Source: Candidatus Bathyarchaeota archaeon (GTDB taxonomy: Archaea > Thermoproteota > Bathyarchaeia > Bathyarchaeales > Bathycorpusculaceae). From it: DNA of 64,000 nt. Below, piece after piece: positions 1-8,889 of this stretch. Position numbers and translations under genes: made by a program. The stretch covers positions 44,287 to 108,286 of the forward strand of contig JAOZHU010000007.1 in the NCBI GenBank assembly GCA_026014705.1, written 5' to 3'. The number at the start of each line of letters is the position of its first letter. The stretch's first letter is position 1. Below the pieces are notes generated by a model. That model was given only the letters and a program-made list of their open reading frames with translations, searched no databases and was not told the origin of the DNA.

Positions 1-213
1 ATCTCTGCGTCGCCATCTAAGCTGAACATGAACCCTCTGCACCAAGCCCTTACGCTCCAGAGACGCGATACTGCGGTGAATCGAGTTATACTCCTTCGTC
101 TTGTAATCCACAAGCTTGCCAAAAACAATCTCCGCAATTTCCTTAGTTGTCATCGCGGGCTGTATCTCCAAAATCTCCAGAATCTTTCGCTGGTTCTTGG
201 AAAGACGCGCCAT
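1..213 (-). CDS. Winged-helix DNA-binding protein, C-terminus cut off by window edge
   Basis: This reading frame is open from an ATG at 213 to the window edge (71 codons) and is absent from the ORF track because it has no stop. The peptide starts MARLSKNQRKILEILE, and continues with a helix-turn-helix pattern (TTKEIAEIVFG, then NSIHRSIASLERKGLV), the usual shape of a winged helix in which the recognition helix is followed by a wing. It is probably a small transcriptional regulator. A TATA-like TTTATATAAAAG lies at 248-258 on the minus strand, about 35 bases before the start, and a GGGAGGAG purine run touches the ATG, closer than a normal ribosome site. The partner and target cannot be inferred. 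Confidence 0.6.
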   Translation of the reverse strand, partial: MARLSKNQRKILEILEIQPAMTTKEIAEIVFGKLVDYKTKEYNSIHRSIASLERKGLVQRVHVQLRWRRRD

Positions 214-450
214 CTCCTCCCATCTCCAAACAGAAGAAAACAGCACTCTTTTATATAAATCAACACTCAAAAAGTTCAGACTCACCATTGTGGTATAGCA
301 GATTATTGATTTCTAATTCATGAGAGTGAGGCTTTTTAATTGATACGTACAACTTTTAAAAACTCTTTTTACCGATTTGTTATTGGAGCTTTAGTTCCAA
401 AAAAATTTAGAAGAATGGACTGTATTATTTTATAGTGGGTGAGAAAATAT

Positions 451-621
451 TTGACGAAAAAGGTTATTATTGAACTCTCTCTTGTCGATGAAAGCAGAAA
501 CAAAGTTAACCAACAGATTGTCGATGAAATATTTAGCGATATTTCGGAAGGGCGAATAATTATTCCATGGTGCAAAAAAGTGGAGAAAGTTGTAGTGATA
601 GAGGATTCAATTAACTGTTAA
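451..621 (+). CDS. Small conserved archaeal protein, unknown function
   Basis: A 56-residue acidic protein with a TTG start at 451, preceded by GGTGAG seven bases upstream. The ORF track starts it at a GTG at 439, which lacks such a site. The sequence runs from a beta-strand (KKVIIELSLVDES) through an amphipathic helix (NQQIVDEIFSDISEG) to a second strand with an IIPWCKKVEKVVV motif. From memory, similar short proteins with an IPWxKKVEKV motif occur in archaea, which argues for a real gene, but I know of no function. It stands alone between the partial regulator and the convergent metallo-beta-lactamase gene. Confidence 0.5.
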   Translation: MTKKVIIELSLVDESRNKVNQQIVDEIFSDISEGRIIIPWCKKVEKVVVIEDSINC

Positions 622-695
622 ACATCTTTGAAGTGTACTTAGGAAGAATAATAAAGAAAAAAGCCTATGTAAAAAAGGTTTTCAGCTCTGGCGCT

Positions 696-1310
696 TCAGG
701 GCTGCTTAATGAATGCTATGAAGTCTGTTAGACTCCTCGGCTGCAAAACATAGTTCGTTCGTCGTTGCTCGGCTATTGTGGAGTAAGGCTTTGGACCATA
801 GTCGTGCCCCGGGTAAACTTCCACGGCGCCGTCCAGTTTCAGCAGTTTGTTGAAGAGGCTCTCGTAGAGACTGCGGGAGTTGCCGCCCGGCAAGTCTGTT
901 CTGCCGCATTCACCTATGAACAGTGTGTCGCCTGTTAATAGTTTCTTTTTGTCCACCAGCAAGCAGATGCTATCAGGAGTGTGCCCCGGTGTGTAAATTA
1001 CTTGGATAGCCACATTGCCTACGTACATGGTGTCACCGTCGTCTACTTTGATGTCCGCGTTGATCCTGGACAGCTTATGCGCAACGGTTTTGGCGTTGAA
1101 CGTTGCGAGCAGTTCTGTGTTGCCAGCAGTGTGGTCAGAGTGCCCATGAGTATTGATAACGTACTTGAGTGTTAACCGTTCAGTTCTGAGAACGCGAGTT
1201 ATTTCGCCTGCGTTGAAACTTGAATCCACAACAGCGGCTTCTCGTGTGGCTTCGTCTGCGACTATGTAGGAGAAGTTGTCGCTGTGCTTTTGTATCTGCC
1301 TGAAGAGCAT
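696..1310 (-). CDS. ETHE1/glyoxalase II-like metallo-beta-lactamase hydrolase
   Basis: A 204-residue cytoplasmic metallo-hydrolase. It carries the metal-binding signature NTHGHSDHTAGN (HxHxDH), then GHTPDS, then GDTLFIGECGRTDLPGG, and ends with YPGHDYG. The CGRTD and final PGHDY motifs are those of the persulfide dioxygenase (ETHE1) branch rather than classical glyoxalase II. The substrate is therefore probably a glutathione-like or other low-molecular-weight persulfide or thioester; which one is open, since archaea of this kind lack glutathione. The length fits the short ETHE1-like form. The gene is monocistronic, and its start is back to back with the following plus-strand gene. Confidence 0.85.
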   Translation of the reverse strand: MLFRQIQKHSDNFSYIVADEATREAAVVDSSFNAGEITRVLRTERLTLKYVINTHGHSDHTAGNTELLATFNAKTVAHKLSRINADIKVDDGDTMYVGNVAIQVIYTPGHTPDSICLLVDKKKLLTGDTLFIGECGRTDLPGGNSRSLYESLFNKLLKLDGAVEVYPGHDYGPKPYSTIAEQRRTNYVLQPRSLTDFIAFIKQP

Positions 1311-1440
1311 TAGACATCAACCACAAAGGATGCCCATTTCAACATTTAAAAACGTATCTCAGCCACACTTTGAGGAGCCATTTCAAAAGGTTTACTTATG
1401 TGCACGCAGAACTAAGGAAACTGAGAACCGCGCAAAACTG

Positions 1441-3030
1441 GTGTTGAAATTGAAAGTTTTGCTAGTAACCGGGTTGCTTGCAGAAGAAGACGTGAAATGT
1501 TACGCCCAAAACAGCATTGTTAAAACCGAAATTTTGGCGTTAAAAGTTCCTGTGGCGGCATTGTTGACGCCCACATATATTGCCAGCGCCCTCAAAGGCA
1601 TCAGTAGCAACGAGTTTGATGCAGTTTTGGTGCCGGGGCTTATTCGAGGCGATGCTTCTGTCATTGCAGAAGCCACGGGAATACCGACGTTTAAGGGTCC
1701 AAGATATGCCGCGGATTTACCCGCAGTTTTAGACGCTTTAGGGCAGGTTAAATTGTCAACCGTAACGCCTGCTTGTGACATGCTAAGCGAGGAACTCAAG
1801 CAAAGAGCCTTACAAGAATTGGCCGCGGTTGAGAAAAACCGTTATGCCCTGCTGAAAAAACGCTGCAACATGCTGATTGGAGGATTAGCGATAGGCAAAG
1901 ATTTTCCCATGCGAGTTATGGCTGAAATTGTTGATGCACCGTTGTTGCCGACGGATGAGATTCAGCGTTTAGCTGAGCGTTACGTTAAAGCGGGGGCAGA
2001 CATCATTGACGTGGGCATGGTTGCAGGGGAATCTAGACCTGCAGATGCCAGCCGCGCTGTTCAGGCTGTCAAGAGCGTTGTGAACGCGCCTGTTAGCATT
2101 GACACATTTGACCCACGCGAGATTGAGGAGGCAGTTTCCGCTGGCGCCGAGTTAGTTCTAAGCGTGGACGCGGGCAACATTGATGACATAGCGCCTTTCG
2201 TGTTTGATTCAGCAGCCGTGGTTGTTGTTCCCACTAATCAGCGCAAAGGATACTTTCCCAGCATAATTGAGGAACGCGCTAGTTTTCTTGAGGAAAACCT
2301 GAAGAGGGCTAGGGGGTTAGGAGTGACTAAAGTTATTGGAGACTTGATTCTTGAACCCACAGACGTTTTAGGGTCGCTGGTTGCCTTTCGCGAGTTTGCA
2401 GGCAGAAACCCGACTGTGCCGCTGCTTGTCGGTGTTGCCAACGTAACGGAGTTGATGGACGCTGACTCGGTGGGTGTGAACGCCTTGCTTGCGCGTTTAT
2501 CGTCTGAAGTGGGCGCCAGCATTTTGTTGACGACCGAGAAGAGCGACAAGACAAGAGGAAGCGTCAGGGAAGTGGCGATTGCTGCGAAAATGATGTTTCT
2601 GGCGAAAAATAGAAGCTCTGTTCCTCAAGATTTGCATTTGGACCTGCTCTTACTGAAAGACAAGAGCATACGTGAGGAACCTTACGTTAGAGTTTTAGAA
2701 GGCGAAACGCAAATAGTAACCGCCAATGAAGAAACCAATCCAGTTCTTTTTGACGAAAAGGGACTCTTCAAGATTGTGGTAGACCGCGTTGACGAAGCCA
2801 TTGTTGCCCTGCATTTTGCTGCTGCACAAGCAGAAAAGCCCACTGTGATAATTAAAGGTAGAACTGCTGAAGGAGTATACGCCAAGGTTGTGGAAATGGG
2901 TTTGATGACGAGATTGGAACATGCTGCTTACTTGGGAAATGAGTTGGCAAAGGCTGAGATTGCCCTGAGAACAGGAAAAGAGTACATTCAGGACACGCCA
3001 TTGTTCAAGAATGCGTTAGTTGGTTCTTAG
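1441..3030 (+). CDS. Dihydropteroate synthase-related protein (TIGR00284-like)
   Basis: About 529 residues in three parts. The N-terminal Rossmann-like domain (KVLLVTGLLAEEDVKCYAQ, VLVPGLIRGDA) is followed by a TIM barrel related to dihydropteroate synthase (about residues 150-395; VKAGADIIDVGMVAGES, APVSIDTFDPREIEEA) and a C-terminal domain ending near DTPLFKNA. The family is typical of methanogens and related archaea and is thought to act in tetrahydromethanopterin-type pterin metabolism; its exact reaction is unsettled. The ORF track begins at 1276, inside the opposite gene, and its first 55 codons do not resemble the family. I place the start at the GTG at 1441 (TTG at 1444 or 1450 are also possible). 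No clear ribosome site precedes it. Confidence 0.8.
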   Translation: MLKLKVLLVTGLLAEEDVKCYAQNSIVKTEILALKVPVAALLTPTYIASALKGISSNEFDAVLVPGLIRGDASVIAEATGIPTFKGPRYAADLPAVLDALGQVKLSTVTPACDMLSEELKQRALQELAAVEKNRYALLKKRCNMLIGGLAIGKDFPMRVMAEIVDAPLLPTDEIQRLAERYVKAGADIIDVGMVAGESRPADASRAVQAVKSVVNAPVSIDTFDPREIEEAVSAGAELVLSVDAGNIDDIAPFVFDSAAVVVVPTNQRKGYFPSIIEERASFLEENLKRARGLGVTKVIGDLILEPTDVLGSLVAFREFAGRNPTVPLLVGVANVTELMDADSVGVNALLARLSSEVGASILLTTEKSDKTRGSVREVAIAAKMMFLAKNRSSVPQDLHLDLLLLKDKSIREEPYVRVLEGETQIVTANEETNPVLFDEKGLFKIVVDRVDEAIVALHFAAAQAEKPTVIIKGRTAEGVYAKVVEMGLMTRLEHAAYLGNELAKAEIALRTGKEYIQDTPLFKNALVGS

Positions 3031-3098
3031 GGCTGACTCGTTAGTGAGGAAAAACTTTTAGGCTAAGACATAACCAAGGCAACACGGATGCTGAGCTA

Positions 3099-4622
3099 AT
3101 GTTGGGCGGTCTATTCGGAGTAGCTTCAAAAAACAATTGCGCACGAGACTTGTTTTTCGGAACCGACTACAACACTCATTTAGGAACCGAAGTCGGCGGC
3201 TTAGCTTTGCTGAACGGAGACATAGAAATCATTTCTCATGACATCAGCAACAGCCAATTTAAATCAAAGTTCGGCAAGCACTACGGAAGCTTAAAGGGCA
3301 GATTAGGCATAGGCGTCATCAGTGACACGAAAGAGGAGCAGCCAATAGTCTTTGAGACAAAAATCGGCAAGTTTGCCCTCTGCACGATTGGCTTGATAAA
3401 GAATGCTAAAGAGTTGTACTCTGAACTGATAAGCAACGGAGCAACCTTCAAAAGGTCAAGGCAGAAGAAAGGCATAACAATTCTCAACCAGACCGAAATA
3501 GTTGGCGAGCTAATCTGCACAGGAAGCAACATTGTTGACGGAATAGAAAAAATGTACAACAAGATTGATGGGTCAATTTCTTTGCTTCTGCTGTCCGAAA
3601 ATGACAACGCCATTTACGCTGCAGGCGACACTTTCCCGCTCGTGGTCGGCTCGAAAGAGAAAAGCTGGGCTGTTGCGTCGGAGACAACAGGGTTCCCCAA
3701 TTTGGGATATCAAGCTGTAAAGTTTCTTGATTACCGCGAAATAGTTTCATTTGGAGAAAACGGTTTGAAAACGAGAGCGGCTGCACAGGGCAAGAAGCGT
3801 TTCTGCCCGTTCTTGCATGTTTACTCAGGTTTTCCCGCATCGGACTTTTACGGCATAAACTCGGAGATAGTCAGAGAACGGTGTGGCGGGTTTTTAGCTG
3901 AAAACGATGAGGTAGAAGCCGATTTAGTGCTGGGCGTTGCTGATTCAGGGCTTCCCCACTCAGTTGGATACGTTAAAAGAAAAATTGAGTTGGCTAAAGA
4001 GAAAGTTCAAAAGCTACTTTCAGAATTTCGGGGAGGCAAGATTAACTCGACGGAACTTGAAGCAAGCATAAATCACGTCATGGCGTTGGTAGCACCGCTC
4101 AGGCGACCGCTGATAAAATATACGCCTGGTTGGGGAAGAAGTTATATTCCGCCTGTTCAACGCAAGCGGGAACTCATCGCGAAGTACAAGCAAGTGCCTA
4201 ATCCCCAGATAATTAAGGGCATGAGCATAATTCTGGTGGATGACTCGATTAGACGGGGAACACAGCTACAGGATTTGTTGAGAGAGAAGATTTGGCCGTT
4301 CGAGCCTAAGGAGATTCATGGCAGGATAGCGTCTCCTCCGCAGCTTCACCCGTGCATTTTCGATTTGTCAACCAAAAACAGTGACCTTGCTACTTACAAG
4401 AGCTTAGAAAGTGTTGGGCAAGAAGGCGATTTTGCGCAGTGCATGGATTCAACAACCGCGGATTACAAGAAGATGGTGGAGGAAATAAGACGCCGCATAG
4501 GATTCACGACGCTGCGTTTTATCACCTTAGATGAAATGGTGAAAGCAGTAATTGAAGCGCCGAATAATAAGAATTTGAAAAAAGAGGACCTGTGCATGTA
4601 CTGCTGGACAGGCAACTTTTAG
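3099..4622 (+). CDS. PurF-like phosphoribosyltransferase lacking the glutaminase cysteine
   Basis: 507 residues with the layout of glutamine PRPP amidotransferase (purine pathway step 1), but the N-terminus reads MLGGLFG where active PurF has MCGI, so the nucleophilic Cys is missing. The glutamine-binding region (HLGTEVGG in place of the usual HRGQES type) is also altered. The PRPP loop ILVDDSIRRGTQ is intact. The four cysteines matching the [4Fe-4S] ligands of Bacillus-type PurF are kept (C236 in KRFCPF, C419 in HPC, C499 and C502 in CMYCWTG). A helical insertion near residues 295-335 is unusual. It may use ammonia or a partner-supplied amine, or have another role. It follows the dihydropteroate synthase-related gene with a 68-base gap. 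Confidence 0.8.
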   Translation: MLGGLFGVASKNNCARDLFFGTDYNTHLGTEVGGLALLNGDIEIISHDISNSQFKSKFGKHYGSLKGRLGIGVISDTKEEQPIVFETKIGKFALCTIGLIKNAKELYSELISNGATFKRSRQKKGITILNQTEIVGELICTGSNIVDGIEKMYNKIDGSISLLLLSENDNAIYAAGDTFPLVVGSKEKSWAVASETTGFPNLGYQAVKFLDYREIVSFGENGLKTRAAAQGKKRFCPFLHVYSGFPASDFYGINSEIVRERCGGFLAENDEVEADLVLGVADSGLPHSVGYVKRKIELAKEKVQKLLSEFRGGKINSTELEASINHVMALVAPLRRPLIKYTPGWGRSYIPPVQRKRELIAKYKQVPNPQIIKGMSIILVDDSIRRGTQLQDLLREKIWPFEPKEIHGRIASPPQLHPCIFDLSTKNSDLATYKSLESVGQEGDFAQCMDSTTADYKKMVEEIRRRIGFTTLRFITLDEMVKAVIEAPNNKNLKKEDLCMYCWTGNF

Positions 4623-4672
4623 CGAGCATAAATCTCCACTTTCGCAGTGCCACAGCGCCGTTACTGAAGTTG

Positions 4673-5791
4673 TTACAACGTTATTATTGCCCTGTTTTCT
4701 ATGAGTTCTTTAACGGTTACGGCGTTTATTTCAAGGCGGTGATAGATTTTGGCTCTTGCAATTCCCTCGTATACTCCTGTTCCGAAGCCGAAGGCAACAA
4801 TCACGCCAGTTCTTGCTTTGCGCCGCAGCATGGTAGTTACAAAGCTGTCGATTATGTCTCTGCCGACATCGTCCGACTGCCTAATATAAATGGGGTGGCC
4901 TTCAGCCGTATAACCATTTATTCCAATGCGAGAGTCTTCTGTTGAAGAAATTCGGCCGGAAAGCCTTTGGACAACCCAGTTTTGAAACTCATAAAAAGGC
5001 ATCCGCTTGAGATGTTCCTCTGACACTTGCTTCTTCTTGACCACAAGAATCGCGGCAGCTACTGCGGCAACACTGCCCACGGCAACCACTGCGCCTTCAG
5101 CAAGCGGAAAACTAGCCGCAGTCTCGTTTTTTCCTTCGCCGTAAATCAAGGAGCCGCCGCATGCTGGACAAGTCACCAATCCCGTTCCATGACATTCGGG
5201 GCAATCAGAAAGCTGAGATGCGGTTCCGGTTCCGCCGCAATAAGGACAAGTAATCTCGTCGACTTCTGAAACGTAAATGCGTGCGCGTAGGTATCTTTGC
5301 TGGCTCAGGTATCTGTAGTCGCTGTACGAGATTTCTCCGATGGCTACGATTATTTCGATGGTTTCATGGGGCGGGAAGTAAATTCTCGACGAAGTGTTTG
5401 TGTACGTTCTCGTTGACGCGTAGACTTCGGCTACTGCCTTTCCGTAAACGCCAATGTCCTCTTCGTTCTGGAACAGACCCTTAATGTAGGCTGCCTCGTC
5501 GCTTACCCAAGCGTTTGTTCCCTTATTGGAGATTGTAGGCGTAACCACACCTGTGCCTTGGCATGTCTCGCATGCTTCTGCCGACTCGCTGGATGATATT
5601 TTGCCAGTACCGTTGCAGCGTGGGCAGTCTATTGTCCCTGTTCCGTGGCATGTCGGGCATTCAGTCGCTGCGAGCGCCGCCACGGGTAATGCTGAAAAAA
5701 GAAGAGTCAGCAGCAATAAGCCTGTTGCTAGTTTATTCTTCACCGTTGGCATCTCCTGTTTTCGGTAGGCAAAGGAGTTTTTACAGGTCAT
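4673..5791 (-). CDS. Membrane protein: DnaJ-type zinc fingers outside, Mrr-like nuclease-fold domain inside
   Basis: 372 residues. A signal peptide (hydrophobic LLLLTLLFSALPVAALA) is followed by CxxCxGxG repeats of the DnaJ cysteine-rich type (CPTCHGTG, CPRCNGTG, CETCQGTG). A beta-rich stretch follows, then a second zinc cluster (CPYCGGTG, CPECHGTG, CPACGG). A transmembrane helix (about residues 232-250) ends in KKK. The C-terminus (YEFQNWVVQRL to TVKELIE) resembles Mrr-type restriction endonuclease folds and should face the cytoplasm. The expected catalytic QxK reads YIRQ here, with Arg for Lys, so cleavage activity is doubtful. An internal ATG at 5751, next to AACAGGAG, is an alternative start that still keeps the signal peptide. 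Function unknown. Confidence 0.7.
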   Translation of the reverse strand: MTCKNSFAYRKQEMPTVKNKLATGLLLLTLLFSALPVAALAATECPTCHGTGTIDCPRCNGTGKISSSESAEACETCQGTGVVTPTISNKGTNAWVSDEAAYIKGLFQNEEDIGVYGKAVAEVYASTRTYTNTSSRIYFPPHETIEIIVAIGEISYSDYRYLSQQRYLRARIYVSEVDEITCPYCGGTGTASQLSDCPECHGTGLVTCPACGGSLIYGEGKNETAASFPLAEGAVVAVGSVAAVAAAILVVKKKQVSEEHLKRMPFYEFQNWVVQRLSGRISSTEDSRIGINGYTAEGHPIYIRQSDDVGRDIIDSFVTTMLRRKARTGVIVAFGFGTGVYEGIARAKIYHRLEINAVTVKELIENRAIITL

Positions 5792-6180
5792 TGTGCTTAC
5801 CCTTTGTTGTTCTGCTGCTCGGTGAAAGGCGGCATTGCAGAAACCCTTCCTACAAGTCTTTAGAGGGGGTAAATTTCTTAAGCTTTGCGTTAATCGGTGC
5901 GTGTTTAATTTGACGTCGTCGGATTTTTTCCAGATTTGAATGGTGTAATAGGCAATTTGTTTTTTCCGCGTTACGATTGAAAATTTGTTTTTTGGTTTTG
6001 ATCGAGGCTCCCGCCAATCGTTTTATTTCTTTCTTGGTGCGGGCGAAATGAAAATCATGCTGGGAATAGAGGAATTGCGGTAACCGGCTGTGGAAGGTCT
6101 CTACTGGTTCCTGTCTTTGCCCGAAATATATTTTTCTTTGTTGCAAACTCTGTATAATTGGCTCTTTGGGAGAATCGAGG
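5792..6180. other. Divergent intergenic region with promoters
   Basis: A 389-base AT-rich gap between divergent genes. AAATATAT at about 6124-6131 is a likely TATA box for the acyltransferase, and a TTAAGAAATTTA-like stretch read on the minus strand near 5870-5882 could serve the zinc-finger gene. The minus-strand ORF at 5850-6203 in the track shows no recognisable motif, and I treat it as chance. Confidence 0.4.
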
Positions 6181-7317
6181 TTGCAGGAGAACCTCAAATT
6201 CACCTATCTCAAAGCAGTTGGAATTCTACTCGTGGTGCTTAACCATGCCCATGGCGGCGGTATACTGTTTGTTTTCTTTACTTACTGGTTCCCGCCTGCT
6301 TCTTTCTATATGCCATTGTTCGTCTTTGCAGCAGGATACTTCTACAGCGAAACCTTGTCTGCCTTCAGCTATATACGAAAACGGTTCTTCAGGCTTGTCG
6401 TTCCATACTATGTTTGGAATCTTTTCTACGGTTTGCTTGTCACAGTGTTGGTGTACGCAGGGTTTAGTAGCGTTGGAAACCCAATCACGCCATACAACTA
6501 CTTCATTGCTCCTTGGATTACTTCGAACAGCGGTTACGCCTTCAACGACGTGACGTGGTTTGCCCTTTGGCTCTTCGTTGTGCAAGCCACTTACTCAGTA
6601 GTTAGGAACGCGGTAAGACTTCGAAATGAGTATGCTCTTTTAGGCTTGTGCTTTGCGCTCGGTCTCGTTGGAACCTATCTTTCGACGGTTGACATTCTGC
6701 CTGAACCCTTATCCACTCAACTCGTTAAACTTTTGTTCGGGCTTCCGTTCGTTCAGCTGGGTTTCCTTTACCGAATTAAGCTTGAAGCACGTGACAAGCC
6801 AAGCATAAAGTCGCTTGTCTTGGTTTTTCTCATCCAAGGAGCACTAATTGGCATTTTCAACAGCGAATTCCCCTTCAAGTTTTATGTAGTGAAAGGCGGC
6901 TTTGATAACGTGTTCTTGCCGTTCTTGACATCGCTTACTGGCATATGGTTCTGGGTTCAGATCTGTGGCATTCTCTCCAGCAAGATAGGAAGCATTAGAG
7001 TACTGCGGTTTCTGGGCAACCACACTTGGGACATTATGGTTCACCACATGCTGGGTTTCTGGCTGCTAAACACCGTGTTCTTTTTAATCAATGCGCCAGA
7101 TTTTGATATAACGCAGTATACAACAAAAATAATGTACGTATATGAAATTGGCGGAGACAACCATTCATTGATCCTTTACGCCATCGCCGGCATAACTGTT
7201 TCTCTCTCAATGTTCAAGATTGTTGCCCTGCTTAGAGAGAGACTTTCGAAGCTTTTAATAACAAAAAACATCAGCCCAAAATTTTTCAGGAAAACCGAAA
7301 AGCTCAACGTCACATGA
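6181..7317 (+). CDS. Acyltransferase 3 family integral membrane protein
   Basis: About 378 residues with roughly ten hydrophobic segments. The first helix carries the family signature (KFTYLKAVGILLVVLNHAH, with the conserved His at its end), followed by MPLFVFAAGYFY and FIRKR-type motifs (YIRKRFFRLVVPYYVW). These enzymes move acetyl or succinyl groups onto sugars of surface glycans or lipids at the membrane. The family assignment is firm but the substrate is unknown. The ORF track uses a TTG at 6166. I prefer the TTG at 6181 because GGGAG lies eight bases upstream of it. The gene is monocistronic. Surface glycan modification would suit the many secreted and S-layer-like proteins in the window, which is inference. 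Confidence 0.8.
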   Translation: MQENLKFTYLKAVGILLVVLNHAHGGGILFVFFTYWFPPASFYMPLFVFAAGYFYSETLSAFSYIRKRFFRLVVPYYVWNLFYGLLVTVLVYAGFSSVGNPITPYNYFIAPWITSNSGYAFNDVTWFALWLFVVQATYSVVRNAVRLRNEYALLGLCFALGLVGTYLSTVDILPEPLSTQLVKLLFGLPFVQLGFLYRIKLEARDKPSIKSLVLVFLIQGALIGIFNSEFPFKFYVVKGGFDNVFLPFLTSLTGIWFWVQICGILSSKIGSIRVLRFLGNHTWDIMVHHMLGFWLLNTVFFLINAPDFDITQYTTKIMYVYEIGGDNHSLILYAIAGITVSLSMFKIVALLRERLSKLLITKNISPKFFRKTEKLNVT

Positions 7318-7540
7318 ACCTCGTTCGCGCCACTGCCCAAGCCTATACCGCTGAGTAAAGGAAGACAGATATTGAAACAGAGATATGAAAACTGCTAAAC
7401 AGCGTGCTGTTTCCTTCTTCACCATAGCTCTAGCAGAGCCAGCGGAAATCAGGGCAGCAAACAGAAATCAGCGTCTTGGGAGAAAAGAAGATGAGACAAA
7501 CAGACATAGCCAAACGGGACTAACTCATATTTGCTTGTTT

Positions 7541-7628
7541 TGGTGCGGGGGGTGGGATTTGAACCCACGAACCTCTACAGGATAGGAGCCTCAGTCCTAC
7601 GCCTTTGGCCATGCTTGGCAACCCCCGC
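7541..7628 (-). tRNA. tRNA-Leu (anticodon GAG), CCA encoded
   Basis: Read on the minus strand. The acceptor arms GCGGGGG and CCCCCGC pair over seven bases. The D-arm is GCC/GGC. The anticodon stem TAGGA/TCCTA encloses the loop CTGAGGC, giving anticodon GAG. A long variable arm (CCT..AGG) marks a class II tRNA, and the T-arm is GTGGG TTCAAAT CCCAC. An A discriminator is followed by a genomically encoded CCA. There is no intron. It is isolated from other RNA genes. Confidence 0.95.
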
Positions 7629-7865
7629 GTTTGCTGCGCCGTTTCGGGGCAGGTGCCGTTAAGTGGCAGATAATAGAAACAGGCAACATATTAAAAGGCT
7701 TTACTTTATTGTTTTGCTGTAAATGCGCTCTGATTGCGGTTTTAGTTTTAGACTGGTTGGAGGGGTGTTTATGAAGGGGTTGAGATTGTCTCTGCATGAG
7801 AGCAGTAGCTATTTATAGCTCATTGCGCAGTTATAACGACGTTATAAAGGTGACGGTGACCACAC

Positions 7866-8822
7866 GTGAAACAAATCTACAACAACATCCTCGAAACTAT
7901 CGGAAACACGCCGCTGATACGCTTAAACAAACTAACTGCAGGCTTAAAGTGCACGATTGCCGCGAAACTGGAATCCCGAAACCCCAGCGGCAGCGTCAAA
8001 GACCGCATATGCATAAGCATGATAACCGAAGCAGAAGAACAAGGGGCAATCAAATCCGGCACAACAATAATTGAACCCACAAGCGGCAATACAGGCATCG
8101 GTTTGGCAATGGTTGCTGCAGTGAAAGGCTACCGACTCATCCTTACCATGCCCGAAACAATGAGCACCGAACGCCGCGCCTTGCTGAAAGCCTACGGCGC
8201 AGAACTAGTTCTTACGCCAGCCGCAGAAGGCATGATAGGCGCAGTTAAAAAAGCCGAAGAACTTGCCGCAAAAACACCGCGCTCATTTATGCCGCAGCAG
8301 TTCAAGAATTGGGCAAACCCGAAGATCCACCGAGAAACCACCGGTCCAGAAATCTGGAGTGCCACAGATGGCAAAGTGGACACGTTAGTCGCAGGCGTAG
8401 GCACAGGCGGCACCATCACAGGTGTAACCGAGTACATCAAGCCCCTTAAGCCAACTTTCAAAACCATTGCGGTGGAACCTGCTGCCTCACCGGTTTTAAG
8501 CGGCGGCAAACCAAGCCCGCATAAGATTCAGGGCATCGGGGCAGGATTTATCCCCGATGTGTTGAAACGTGAATTGATAGACGAAATCATCCAAGTCAAA
8601 GATGAAGATGCACTGCAAACTGCTCGCTTGTTAGCTCGAAAAGAAGGCTTGCTTGTGGGAATTTCAGCGGGCGCAGCAACCTATGCGGCTTTAGAAGTTG
8701 CTAAGAGACTAGAAAATACAGGTAAGCTTCTGGTGGTTGTTCTCCCCGACACAGGCGAGCGTTATCTCAGCACGTCACTGTTCCAAGAAAGTGCAGGTTT
8801 AACCGCCACGACAGGTGCATAA
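7866..8822 (+). CDS. cysK: Cysteine synthase (O-acetylserine sulfhydrylase)
   Basis: 318 residues, PLP-dependent fold type II. It converts O-acetylserine and sulfide to cysteine. Visible motifs are PSGSVKDR with the PLP lysine K45, the substrate loop PTSGNTG, the phosphate-binding [10 protein letters not shown], and GISAGAA near the C-terminus. The GTG start at 7866 follows a GGTGACGGTGACC purine-rich stretch. ATTTATAG at about 7809 is a plausible TATA box. The gene for its partner serine acetyltransferase lies 67 bases downstream on the same strand, so the pair forms the complete two-step serine-to-cysteine route. Confidence 0.95.
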   Translation: MKQIYNNILETIGNTPLIRLNKLTAGLKCTIAAKLESRNPSGSVKDRICISMITEAEEQGAIKSGTTIIEPTSGNTGIGLAMVAAVKGYRLILTMPETMSTERRALLKAYGAELVLTPAAEGMIGAVKKAEELAAKTPRSFMPQQFKNWANPKIHRETTGPEIWSATDGKVDTLVAGVGTGGTITGVTEYIKPLKPTFKTIAVEPAASPVLSGGKPSPHKIQGIGAGFIPDVLKRELIDEIIQVKDEDALQTARLLARKEGLLVGISAGAATYAALEVAKRLENTGKLLVVVLPDTGERYLSTSLFQESAGLTATTGA

Positions 8823-8889
8823 CTCATTTATGCTAAAGGATAACTGCTTTATATTCAAGTTTTCCGCAATATGCAAGAGGCGAAGTTAA

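Noticed and set aside
1276-1440. N-terminal extension of the dihydropteroate synthase-related protein in the ORF track
   Set aside because: It overlaps the start of the opposite gene, looks non-conserved and cysteine-rich, and the family begins near KVLLVTG.
5850-6203. 117-codon minus-strand ORF in an intergenic region
   Set aside because: Low-complexity basic sequence, no ribosome site or motif; it overlaps the promoter and start of the acyltransferase.
7385-7585. 66-codon ORF
   Set aside because: It reads through the antisense of the tRNA-Leu gene, and its GGWDLNPRTSTG end is the well-known false peptide of a tRNA T-arm.
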